Assembly: GCA_021850325.1 (NCBI GenBank)
Contig: JAJZMF010000010.1
Location: 21,782-85,781, forward strand
Direction of reading: 5' to 3'
From: Actinomycetes bacterium
GTDB taxonomy: Bacteria > Actinomycetota > Acidimicrobiia > Acidimicrobiales > Palsa-688
DNA: 64,000 bases
Positions 46,043 to 53,954 of this stretch are shown here, in pieces (position 1 is the stretch's first letter; the number at the start of each line of letters is the position of its first letter). The notes under the pieces were generated by a model. The model did no database searches. It was not told the DNA's origin and worked only from the letters and a program-made list of their open reading frames with translations. The position numbers and the translations under genes were made by a program.

Positions 46043-49000
46043 TCAGGTGCCGGCTATCGCCACCACTCCTGTCGCGGCCCCAGTGGCCGGCTCGGGCGCA
46101 GCATCGCCGAAGCGGTACACCTGCCCGTTGGCCCCGGCCAGCCAGTAGCCGTGCCCGTCAGGTGTGGCCGCCGCTCCCACGATGTCGGCGACGTTCAGGT
46201 GCCGCTGGGGGAGGCTGCCGTAGAAGCGGGCGCCCCGGCCGAACTGGTACACCCCCCCGTCCGCCTCGACCAGGAGGTAGCCCCGGCCTCCAGGGGCCTC
46301 GAGCACCGCCCTCACGTCGTGCGCACGGCTGTGGCCGCCGGCCAGGGGCCCGGCGTAGTGGGCGCTACCGAAGGTGAACACGCCACCGTCCGCCCCGACC
46401 AGGACATAGCCCGCCCCGTCCGGAGCCGCGGCCATCGCCGTGATGTCGTGAACATGGCGGTGGAGGGCAGGCAGGGAACCGTAGAAACGGGCGTCGCCAA
46501 AAGCAAAGAACCCGCCGTCACGGCCGACGAGCCAGTAGCCACCGCCGTCGGGCGTGGGGGCGATGGCCACCGCATCGTCCACCTTGATGTGCAGGTCCGG
46601 CAGGTCCCCGTAGAACCTGGCCGTCCCATAGGCGTACACCCCGCCCATCTTGTTGAGCACCCAGTAGCCGGTCCCACCCGGTGCGGCGGCAATACCCGTC
46701 ACCGGAGCGCCTCCCGGCCCCGGGGCACCCAGCGCCTTGGCGCCGCCCTCGGCCAGGACGCTCCCGTTACGGGTGGCCAACCAGTAGCCCTGCGGCGGCC
46801 AGTTCACCACCAGCCCGGTGACAGGTGAACTGGAGGGCAGGAAACCGGCACTGCCGGAGAACGACGCCTGGAGCAACTGCGGCCCCGGGCCTGGGAAGGC
46901 CACCGTGCAGGTGACCCTCCCCCCGGGGCCGGGCAGCACGGCCTGGCAGGCAGCCAGGGCCACCCCGTTGTCCAGGAAACTGACCGTGCCCCCGGTCGGG
47001 GCAGGCACCACGGTGGCCGTGAGGACGACCGGGCCACCCACGACCGCCCGGGCCACGGTGCTCGCAAGCACCACCTTGGTCCGCCTGGGTGCCGGGGGGA
47101 CCATCGCGCCGCTCGCCACCAGGGCGTCCCGGGCCTGGCCGTCGTTGTACCAACCGACGGTGGTGCAGGCCAGACGCGTTGCACAGGACACGCCGAGCAG
47201 CCTCGCCGACTGCCCGGCCCCGCCGTAGGCGGGCACACCCCGCCAGCTCCCCGAGGCAAGGACGGACAGCAGCGGCTGGTCGGGGCTGCCGGCGCGCCCC
47301 GGCTGGTACCCGGCGACCGCGCACGAAGCGGGCCCCAGGCAGCTGACCGCCTCCAGCCGGCCCCCGGTCGGCCCGGCGGAGGGCGCGCCCATCACCGACC
47401 ACTGTGCCTTGACGGGAGCCTCCACCAGCGGCGCAGGGCCATCGGGGCCCGGGCCCGAGCCCACGGCCAGGCACCCACTGCCGGCGCACGACACACCCGA
47501 CAGAGCCCCCCTGGGCGGGCCCTGCGAACCCTGGGCCGCCACCGACCAGGCACCCCCCGCAAGCACTTCGACCAAGGCATGACTGACGGCCCCGGACGTG
47601 AACGCCCCCACCGCCACGCACGTCCCGGCGGCGGAGCAGGACACGGAGGCCAACCGGGCAGCGGCACCGCCCGGGGTGGGCAGGGGGCGGGCCGACCATG
47701 CACCGCCCGAGGTCGTGAACGCCACCGGCACCGACGACCCTGACGACGCCGTGTAGTACCCCACGGCCGTGCAATAGCCGGGAGCGGGGCAAGATATTGC
47801 TTGGAGATATATAGCTACAGAGCTAGCTAGCCTTGGTACTGCCACATTCGCCCAGCCGCTGCTGCCCTGCACCTCGACCAGGGGTGCCGCCCGGCCATCG
47901 ACGCCCAGGTAGTAGCCGACAGCGCTGCACAGACCGGGGGCGGGGCAGGACACGCTCTCCAGGTAGGCGGGTGCGCCGGCCGGGAGACCGGGCACGGCCG
48001 GAGGTGCCAGGACCGACGCCGACCAGGTGCTCCCGGTCCCGGTCTCCACCAACGGGACGGCGAGGCGTCCCGCGGACACCGCGCTCCCGACGGCGCTGCA
48101 CTGGCCACCCGCGGTGCAGGACACCGAGCTGAGCTGGTCGTAGGGGGCCTGGGGAGCAGGTGGGGCCGTGGCCGACCAGGTCCGACCGGCACCGGCCACG
48201 GCCAGGGGGCCCTGCACCGAGGACTGGGGCAGGGACTGCGAACCCACGCTCTGGCACCTGGAGGCCGCGCAGTCCACGGAGGACAGCGCCCGGCCCCCCT
48301 GCGAGGTGACGACCCGGAGCGCGTCCCACTTACCCCCGGTCAGGCCGGCCACCAGCGCCTGCTGGACGCGACCGTTCGAGGCGGCACCCACGGCCGTGCA
48401 GACGCCGGCGGCGGGACAGGACACCGAGCTCAGCTCGTTGTTGCCCACGCTGGCGCTGGCACCACCTGCCACGGGCTCCCAACCCGCCGGCCCGGGTGTG
48501 TCGACCAGGGCTTGCTCGGCATGGCCGTTGAAGTACCACCCCACGGCTACGCAGGTCCCGGAGGTGGGACAGGACACACCTTGGAGCACGTTGTCACTGC
48601 CACCGGCGGCACGCACGGGCACCGCCTGCCACACCCCTCCCCCGAGCTGTTCGACCAGGGCATGGCGGGGCCCGGTTGCCCCCTTGTACCAGCCCACCGC
48701 GGTGCACCCCAGGTCCGTGCCGCAGGCCACCGAGGTCAGCTCGCTGTCGGCACTGCCCGGGTCGGCGCTCGGCGCCGTGGCCCAGCCGGAAGCCGACCAC
48801 GTCTCCACCAGCGTCTCGTGCCGGGAGGGCCCGGCGCTGTACCACCCCACCGCCACGCAGGAAGTCGTGCTGGAGCACCACACGCCGCTCAGCTCCCCGG
48901 CGCTGCCCAGCGCCGGCACGGGGCTCAGCGACCAACTGGAGCCCACCTCCACCTCGGCCAAGGGCTGCGGGCCCAGGCTGCCGGGGGCCTTCGTGTACCC

Positions 49001-49369
49001 GACGGCCATGCAGTGCCCCTGGCCCGCACAGGACACCGAGGTCAGCCCGGCGGCGGCCCCAGGCACCGCGGCGGACGTCGCCTGCTGCCACGACCCGGCC
49101 ACGAGCTCCTCGACCAGTGGCGCCTGGCCGGCGGGCAGGGCGGCGTGACCGACCGCGGTGCAGTTGCCTGCAGAGGGGCACGAGACACCGGCCAGCCCCG
49201 CCGATGCCGCACCCGGGGGCTCGGGAGGGCTCGCGCTCGTCCAGGAGGCCGGGGCGGCCAGCTCTGCCCGCACAGCCGCCCGGGCGGCCCCCTGCGCCCC
49301 GGGGACCGGGGTGAGGGCCGCCACCAGGGCCCCGGCCATCAGCCGGGCAGCCACCGCCCGCTGGAACAT
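46043..49369 (-). CDS. secreted protein: 14 VSC-AVG repeats, Ig-like domain, six GYW repeats
   Basis: 1108 aa. Signal peptide about 1-30 (MFQRAVAARLMAGALVAALT). Residues about 55-750 contain fourteen repeats of about 50 aa with the core L-x-x-V-S-C-P-x4-C-x-A-V-G, each with two cysteines, followed by a Leu-Val-Glu and Trp strand (propeller-like). An Ig-like domain follows at about 760-860 (VVLTATVVPAPTGGTVSFLDNG). The C-terminal 250 residues are six GYW repeats (for example GYWLVGRDGGFFAFGDA). No enzyme motif is seen. It is probably an extracellular binding protein. A 40-bp AT-rich patch interrupts the GC-rich sequence inside one repeat. ATG 49369 is preferred over the upstream frame start because it gives the signal peptide. 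Confidence 0.82.
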   Translation of the reverse strand: MFQRAVAARLMAGALVAALTPVPGAQGAARAAVRAELAAPASWTSASPPEPPGAASAGLAGVSCPSAGNCTAVGHAALPAGQAPLVEELVAGSWQQATSAAVPGAAAGLTSVSCAGQGHCMAVGYTKAPGSLGPQPLAEVEVGSSWSLSPVPALGSAGELSGVWCSSTTSCVAVGWYSAGPSRHETLVETWSASGWATAPSADPGSADSELTSVACGTDLGCTAVGWYKGATGPRHALVEQLGGGVWQAVPVRAAGGSDNVLQGVSCPTSGTCVAVGWYFNGHAEQALVDTPGPAGWEPVAGGASASVGNNELSSVSCPAAGVCTAVGAASNGRVQQALVAGLTGGKWDALRVVTSQGGRALSSVDCAASRCQSVGSQSLPQSSVQGPLAVAGAGRTWSATAPPAPQAPYDQLSSVSCTAGGQCSAVGSAVSAGRLAVPLVETGTGSTWSASVLAPPAVPGLPAGAPAYLESVSCPAPGLCSAVGYYLGVDGRAAPLVEVQGSSGWANVAVPRLASSVAIYLQAISCPAPGYCTAVGYYTASSGSSVPVAFTTSGGAWSARPLPTPGGAAARLASVSCSAAGTCVAVGAFTSGAVSHALVEVLAGGAWSVAAQGSQGPPRGALSGVSCAGSGCLAVGSGPGPDGPAPLVEAPVKAQWSVMGAPSAGPTGGRLEAVSCLGPASCAVAGYQPGRAGSPDQPLLSVLASGSWRGVPAYGGAGQSARLLGVSCATRLACTTVGWYNDGQARDALVASGAMVPPAPRRTKVVLASTVARAVVGGPVVLTATVVPAPTGGTVSFLDNGVALAACQAVLPGPGGRVTCTVAFPGPGPQLLQASFSGSAGFLPSSSPVTGLVVNWPPQGYWLATRNGSVLAEGGAKALGAPGPGGAPVTGIAAAPGGTGYWVLNKMGGVYAYGTARFYGDLPDLHIKVDDAVAIAPTPDGGGYWLVGRDGGFFAFGDARFYGSLPALHRHVHDITAMAAAPDGAGYVLVGADGGVFTFGSAHYAGPLAGGHSRAHDVRAVLEAPGGRGYLLVEADGGVYQFGRGARFYGSLPQRHLNVADIVGAAATPDGHGYWLAGANGQVYRFGDAAPEPATGAATGVVAIAGT
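47791..47830. other. AT-rich codon-usage island inside the secreted repeat gene
   Basis: Only 15 of 40 bases are G or C, while the flanks are about three-quarters GC. On the coding strand it reads with codons such as CTA, GTA, ATA, TAT, CAA and TCT that are rare around it. The encoded RLASSVAIYLQAIS still aligns with the neighbouring repeat (GLPAGAPAYLESVS), so the frame is intact. Confidence 0.85.
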
Positions 49370-49502
49370 CGTGTGAGGGCCCCTTTCCCTTCTCGGCCGC
49401 AAACCTGTCCGACTGCCGACTGACCGGCGTGGCGGGCGGGCGCCCACCTCGCCCCGGGCACCGGCCCGGGAGGGCACCACGTGCCCCGGCCCGGGCGGGC
49501 CC

Positions 49503-50846
49503 TCAGCCCTCGCGCAGGAGCTCGGCTACCCGGAAGGCCAGGTCCAGCGACTGACGCCCGTTGAGCCTCGGGTCACAGGTGGTCGTGTAACGCAGGGCCA
49601 GGTCGTCCTCGACGATCTCCTCCGCTCCGCCCAGGCACTCGGTGACGCTGTCGCCGGTCAGCTCCACATGGACCCCGCCCGGCCAGGTACCGCTCCTGCG
49701 GCAAGCAGCGAAGAAACCGGATATCTCGCTCATCACGGCGTCGAAGTGCCGGGTCTTGCGGCCGCTGTCGGAGGTGAAGGTGTTGCCGTGCATGGGGTCG
49801 CACGTCCAGACCACGGGGTGGCCCGATTCGCGCACCGCGACCTGGAGACCGGGCAGGGCGTCCTCCACCTTGCCCGCCCCCATGCGGCTGATCAGGGTGA
49901 GCCGGCCCGGCTTGCGCTCAGGGTCGAGGATGTCGCACATGGCGACCACGTCCTCGGGCTTGGCACCCGGGCCCACCTTGGCCGCCACCGGGTTCCTGAC
50001 CCCGGACAGGAAGTGCAGGTGTGCCCCGTCGAGCTGGCGGGTGCGCTCGCCGCACCACAGCATGTGGGCCGAGGTGTCGTACCAGTCACCGGTCAGGGAG
50101 TCGCGCCTGGTGAGCGCCTCCTCGTAGCCCAGTATCAGTGCCTCGTGACTGGTGAAGAAGTCCACCTGGTGGAGGGTCTCCTCTGCTTTGAGGTCTATCC
50201 CGCAGGCCGCCATGAAGCGGAGCGCACGGTCGATCTCAGCTGCCGTCGCCTCGTAGCGCTCCCCCTCCCGGCTGGAAGCCACGAACTGCTGGTTCCACAT
50301 GTGCACCTGCTCCAGGTCGGCGAAGCCGCCCTTGGTGAAGGCGCGGAGCAGGTTCAGCGTGGAGGCGGACTGGTGGTAGGCGGCGATGAGCCGGGCGGGG
50401 TCGGGGCGACGAGCCTCCAGCGTCGGGGCGTCGTCGTTGACTATGTGCCCGCGGAAGGCGGGCAACTGGGTGCCGTTGACGGTCTCGAAGGCAGACGACC
50501 GGGGCTTGGCGAACTGCCCCGCAATGCGCCCCACCTTCACCACCGGCGTCCCGGTGCCGTAGGTGAGCACCACCGCCATCTGCAGTATGACCTTGAGCTT
50601 GTCCCGGATGCTGTCCGCCGTGAAGTCGTAGAACGACTCGGCGCAGTCCCCGGCCTGCAGGAGGAAGGCCCGGCCGGCGGCCACCTCGGCCAGTGAGGCC
50701 TCCAAGGCACGGGCCTCGCCGGCGAACACCAGGGGGGGCAGCGTGGACAGGACCTTCAGGTTCTGCTCCAACGCGTGCTGGTCCGGCCACTCTGGTTGCT
50801 GTTCGGCCCGACGGCTCCGCCAGGACTGGGGGGTCCACTCGCTCAC
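49503..50846 (-). CDS. aroG: class II DAHP synthase
   Basis: 447 aa. It condenses PEP and erythrose-4-P, the first shikimate step. Class II (plant/mycobacterial) type: QAGDCAESF, KVGRIAGQFAKPRSS, WCGERTRQLDGAHLHFLSG, WTCDPMHGNT, VELTGDSVTECLGG and TTCDPRLN are all present, including the metal-binding Cys, His, Glu and Asp. Complete, GTG start. It is monocistronic and divergent from nadD across 86 bp. Nothing in the sequence shows how it is regulated. Confidence 0.97.
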   Translation of the reverse strand: MSEWTPQSWRSRRAEQQPEWPDQHALEQNLKVLSTLPPLVFAGEARALEASLAEVAAGRAFLLQAGDCAESFYDFTADSIRDKLKVILQMAVVLTYGTGTPVVKVGRIAGQFAKPRSSAFETVNGTQLPAFRGHIVNDDAPTLEARRPDPARLIAAYHQSASTLNLLRAFTKGGFADLEQVHMWNQQFVASSREGERYEATAAEIDRALRFMAACGIDLKAEETLHQVDFFTSHEALILGYEEALTRRDSLTGDWYDTSAHMLWCGERTRQLDGAHLHFLSGVRNPVAAKVGPGAKPEDVVAMCDILDPERKPGRLTLISRMGAGKVEDALPGLQVAVRESGHPVVWTCDPMHGNTFTSDSGRKTRHFDAVMSEISGFFAACRRSGTWPGGVHVELTGDSVTECLGGAEEIVEDDLALRYTTTCDPRLNGRQSLDLAFRVAELLREG

Positions 50847-50918
50847 CCATTAACCGTGGCAGGCCGCCCATCGCCTGGCAAGTCAATTGCACCCTCTCGG
50901 CGGGCACCGGCCAGCCGG

Positions 50919-50924
50919 TATCGT
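50919..50924 (+). promoter_or_regulatory. -10 element, leaderless nadD start
   Basis: TATCGT, ending 8 nt before the GTG at 50933, in the 86-bp gap between aroG and nadD. Confidence 0.4.
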
Positions 50925-50932
50925 TCCCGGCA

Positions 50933-51529
50933 GTGGCAGAGCGGATCGGCATCTTCGGGGGCACCTTCGACCCCATACACGTGGGGCACCTCGTAGCCGC
51001 AGTGAACGTCCGCCACCAGCTGCAACTGGACAACGTGGTGCTGATGGTGGCCAACATCCCCTGGCAGAAGGCCGGTGCCCGCCGGGTGAGCCCGGCGCAG
51101 GACCGCTTCGACATGGTACGGGCGGCCGTGGGCTGCGTCCCCGGGCTGGAGGCCGGCCGCACCGAGATCGACCGGGGCGGGCCCTCCTACACCGCTGACA
51201 CGGTGGCAGAGATGGCGCGGCTGCACCCGGGGGCGGAGCTCTTCGTCATCGTGGGCTGGGACGTCTCGGCGGAGCTCGGGACCTGGGAACGCCTGGGGGA
51301 GGTCCGCGACCTGGCCTCCCTGGTGGTGGTCAACCGGCCGGGCACCCCTGCCCCCAGCGGGCTCTGGCAGCAGGGATGGCGGGTCGAGGAGGTCACCGTG
51401 CCCAACCTGGACATCTCGAGCACCGATCTCCGTGCCCGCGCCGCCGACGGGAGGCCGCTCGACTACCTCATCCCCGAACCTGCCGTGCGCGTCATCCGCG
51501 AGCGTGGGCTGTACGCTGTGAGCGGATGA
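50933..51529 (+). CDS. nadD: nicotinate-nucleotide adenylyltransferase
   Basis: 198 aa. It makes deamido-NAD from nicotinate mononucleotide and ATP. The HxGH motif is in GGTFDPIHVGHL near residue 8-19, PSYTADTVAEM and FVIVGWDVSAEL follow, and ISSTDLR is the C-terminal motif. The frame is open far upstream through the aroG promoter. GTG 50933 gives the canonical start. It overlaps the next gene by ATGA. Confidence 0.96.
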   Translation: MAERIGIFGGTFDPIHVGHLVAAVNVRHQLQLDNVVLMVANIPWQKAGARRVSPAQDRFDMVRAAVGCVPGLEAGRTEIDRGGPSYTADTVAEMARLHPGAELFVIVGWDVSAELGTWERLGEVRDLASLVVVNRPGTPAPSGLWQQGWRVEEVTVPNLDISSTDLRARAADGRPLDYLIPEPAVRVIRERGLYAVSG

Positions 51530-51762
51530 AGGCTGCGACAACGGCCGACGTGCGGGCACAGGCACGCGCCGGGGCATTGCACCGCCGAGCGGACCGTCGT
51601 AGACGTTTCGTTGAGAAGGTGGTGGCAGCTCTCCTGCTGTTCGCAGCCTTCCTCACCACAGTCGTACTGCTCGGCCTGCAGTGGCTCGGCACGCCCAGCA
51701 CGACCGGCTCCGCCCCCCCGACCATCAGCTACACAGTGAACAGTGAGGTGCACGCCTCTTGA
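51526..51762 (+). CDS. small single-pass membrane protein between nadD and rsfS
   Basis: 78 aa. A basic cytoplasmic N-terminus (RRADRRRRF) is followed by one transmembrane helix (about 31-52, VVAALLLFAAFLTTVVLLGLQ) and a short Ser/Thr-rich outer tail. No family recognised. It is coupled on both sides by 4-base overlaps (ATGA with nadD, TTGA with rsfS), so it is expressed with them. In many actinobacteria an LCP or envelope gene occupies this gap, but this protein is too short for that. Confidence 0.8.
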   Translation: MKAATTADVRAQARAGALHRRADRRRRFVEKVVAALLLFAAFLTTVVLLGLQWLGTPSTTGSAPPTISYTVNSEVHAS

Positions 51763-52205
51763 CCTTCGCCCCCGCCGCCCCAACCGCCCGGGAAGGTGCA
51801 AGCTCCACGGTCTCCGGCTTCAGTTCCGAACAGACGCGACAACGCTGTGCCATTGCCGCCCGGGCTGCCTCCTCGAAGCTCGGCCAGGACATCGTGGTGC
51901 TCGCCGTCGACAGGCTCATCGGCCTGACCGACGCCTTCCTGGTGACCAGCGGTTCCAACCCGCGTCAGGTGCGCACGATCGGCGACGAGATCGAACGGCA
52001 GATGAAGGAGGCCGGCTACGGTGGCCCGTCCTGCGTAGAGGGCACTGATGACGCCCGCTGGGTCCTAATGGACTTCGGCGACCTCGTCGTCCACGTCTTC
52101 TTGGACGAGGCCCGCGAGTTCTACGACCTCGAGCGGCTCTGGGGGGACGCACCCAGCTGGCGCTGGGACGACCGGGGATCAACCCTGGTGGGTGGCCCGG
52201 TCTGA
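51759..52205 (+). CDS. rsfS: ribosomal silencing factor RsfS
   Basis: 148 aa. It binds L14 and blocks subunit joining under starvation. The core is AIAARAASSKLGQDIVVLAVDRLIGLTDAFLVTSG, then WVLMDFGDLVVHVFLDEAREFYDLERLW. The start is a TTG at 51759 that overlaps the preceding stop (TTGA). No better start lies between it and the core. nadD-rsfS adjacency is common. It converges with rpsJ. Confidence 0.95.
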   Translation: MTFAPAAPTAREGASSTVSGFSSEQTRQRCAIAARAASSKLGQDIVVLAVDRLIGLTDAFLVTSGSNPRQVRTIGDEIERQMKEAGYGGPSCVEGTDDARWVLMDFGDLVVHVFLDEAREFYDLERLWGDAPSWRWDDRGSTLVGGPV

Positions 52206-52252
52206 GGGTACCGGGCCGCCCGGAGCCGCCTGCGTGCTCGGGGTGACGCGCA

Positions 52253-52281
52253 AAGGCGAGGGGCACCGGGCCCCTCGCCTT
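52253..52281. terminator. bidirectional hairpin between rsfS and rpsJ
   Basis: Perfect 12-bp stem AAGGCGAGGGGC / GCCCCTCGCCTT with a 5-nt loop, midway between two convergent stop codons. It ends the str operon on one strand and rsfS on the other. No U-run on either side. Confidence 0.75.
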
Positions 52282-52333
52282 CGGGAGTGCTGTCAGCCAG
52301 GCTCGCGCTGGCCAAGCAAAGGACCGGGCCTGA

Positions 52334-52660
52334 CTACGCGCTCTGTATCTTGATCTCGATGTCGACGCCGGCCGGCAGCTCGATGCGCTGCAACGAGTCG
52401 ACGGTCTTGGAGGTGTGCTCCACTATGTCGAGGAGCCGCTTGTGCACCCGCATCTCGAAGTGCTCGCGGCTGTCCTTGTACTTGTGGGGGCTGCGGATCA
52501 CCGTGTAGCGGTTGACCTCAGTGGGCAACGGCACAGGCCCGCGCACCTTTGCCTGGGTGCGCAGCACGGTCTCGACGATCTTCTTGGTCGACTGGTCTAT
52601 GACCTCGTGGTCATAAGCCTTGAGCCGTATCCGGATGCGTTGGCGGGCGCCTTCAGCCAC
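52334..52660 (-). CDS. rpsJ: 30S ribosomal protein S10
   Basis: 108 aa, slightly longer at the N-terminus than usual. [21 protein letters not shown] and [19 protein letters not shown] are canonical. Also the transcription factor NusE. It lies 20 bp after tuf and is the last gene of the str operon. The rest of the S10 operon (rplC onward), which usually follows, is absent. Confidence 0.98.
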   Translation of the reverse strand: MAEGARQRIRIRLKAYDHEVIDQSTKKIVETVLRTQAKVRGPVPLPTEVNRYTVIRSPHKYKDSREHFEMRVHKRLLDIVEHTSKTVDSLQRIELPAGVDIEIKIQSA

Positions 52661-52680
52661 TGGGTCTCCGTCCTCGATCG

Positions 52681-53871
52681 CTACTTGATGATCTTCGTGA
52701 CCCGGCCGGCGCCCACGGTCCGTCCACCCTCACGGATGGCGAAACGCAGGCCCTCGTCCATGGCGATGGGCTTCTGCAGCTCGACTGTCATGGTCACGTT
52801 GTCGCCGGGCATCACCATCTCGGTGCCCTCGGGAAGGGTGACCGAACCCGTGACGTCGGTGGTGCGGAAGTAGAACTGGGGCCGGTAGTTGGTGAAGAAG
52901 GGCTTGTGGCGCCCACCTTCGTCCTTGTTCAGGACGTACACATTGGCCTCGAAGTTGGTGTGGGGGGTGATGGAGCCGGGCTTGCACAGCACCTGACCGC
53001 GCTCGATCTCCTCCTTCTTGGTGCCCCGCAACAGGACGCCGATGTTGTCGCCGGCCTGGCCCTGGTCCAGCAGCTTGCGGAACATCTCGACACCGGTGCA
53101 CACGGTCTTGGCCGTCGTGCGCAGGCCCACGATCTCCACAGGGTCGTTGATCTTGATCACGCCCTGCTCCACCTTGCCCGTGGCCACGGTGCCACGGCCG
53201 GAGATGGTGAAGACGTCCTCGACCGGCATCAGGAAGGGCTTGTCGATCTCGCGCTCGGGCTCGGGCACGAATGCATCGACCGCCTCCATCAGCTTCAGGA
53301 TGCCCTGGGCCGCCTCGGGGTCACCTTCGAGCGCCTTGAGAGCGGAGACGCGCACGATGGGGGTGTCGTCACCGGGGAACTCATAGGAGTTCAGCAGCTC
53401 ACGCACCTCGAGCTCGACCAGCTCGAGCAGCTCCTCGTCGTCCATGGCGTCGACCTTGTTGAGGGCAACGACGATGGAGGGCACCCCGACCTGGCGGGCG
53501 AGCAGGACGTGCTCACGGGTCTGGGGCATGGGGCCGTCGGGAGCGGACACGACCAGGATGGCGCCATCGACCTGGGCGGCACCGGTGATCATGTTCTTGA
53601 TGTAGTCGGCGTGACCGGGCATGTCGACGTGGGCGTAGTGCCGGTTGCCGGTCTGGTACTCCACGTGGGCGATGTTGATCGTGATGCCCCGCTGGCGCTC
53701 TTCCGGGGCCTTGTCGATGGAGTCGAAGGGCGAGAAGGCGTTGTTGGCGGGGTCGTGGTCGTGGAGCACCTTGGTGATCGCCGCGGTGAGAGTGGTCTTA
53801 CCGTGGTCGATGTGCCCCATCGTGCCGATGTTGAGGTGAGGCTTGTTGCGCTCGAACTTCTGCTTGGCCAT
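52681..53871 (-). CDS. tuf: elongation factor Tu
   Basis: 396 aa GTPase that delivers aminoacyl-t[21 protein letters not shown] is the P-loop, [12 protein letters not shown] the G3 motif, NKVDAMDD the G4, and the C-terminal domains are complete. The sequence [21 protein letters not shown] is of the actinobacterial kind. ATG 53871 is preferred over a TTG two codons earlier, since GGGAGC lies upstream. Follows fusA by 83 bp. Confidence 0.98.
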   Translation of the reverse strand: MAKQKFERNKPHLNIGTMGHIDHGKTTLTAAITKVLHDHDPANNAFSPFDSIDKAPEERQRGITINIAHVEYQTGNRHYAHVDMPGHADYIKNMITGAAQVDGAILVVSAPDGPMPQTREHVLLARQVGVPSIVVALNKVDAMDDEELLELVELEVRELLNSYEFPGDDTPIVRVSALKALEGDPEAAQGILKLMEAVDAFVPEPEREIDKPFLMPVEDVFTISGRGTVATGKVEQGVIKINDPVEIVGLRTTAKTVCTGVEMFRKLLDQGQAGDNIGVLLRGTKKEEIERGQVLCKPGSITPHTNFEANVYVLNKDEGGRHKPFFTNYRPQFYFRTTDVTGSVTLPEGTEMVMPGDNVTMTVELQKPIAMDEGLRFAIREGGRTVGAGRVTKIIK

Positions 53872-53954
53872 TTGCAATGCTCCCTGTGCGGATCCGGGGT
53901 TCGTCCGGAGGCGGTCTAGTACGCTAGCAGCTGCCGGTGCCGACGGGCGGCGGC

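Noticed and set aside
50881..50886. TTGACT as a -35 for aroG
   Set aside because: The only TA-rich -10 candidate (GTTAAT) is 26 bp away, too far for a housekeeping promoter.
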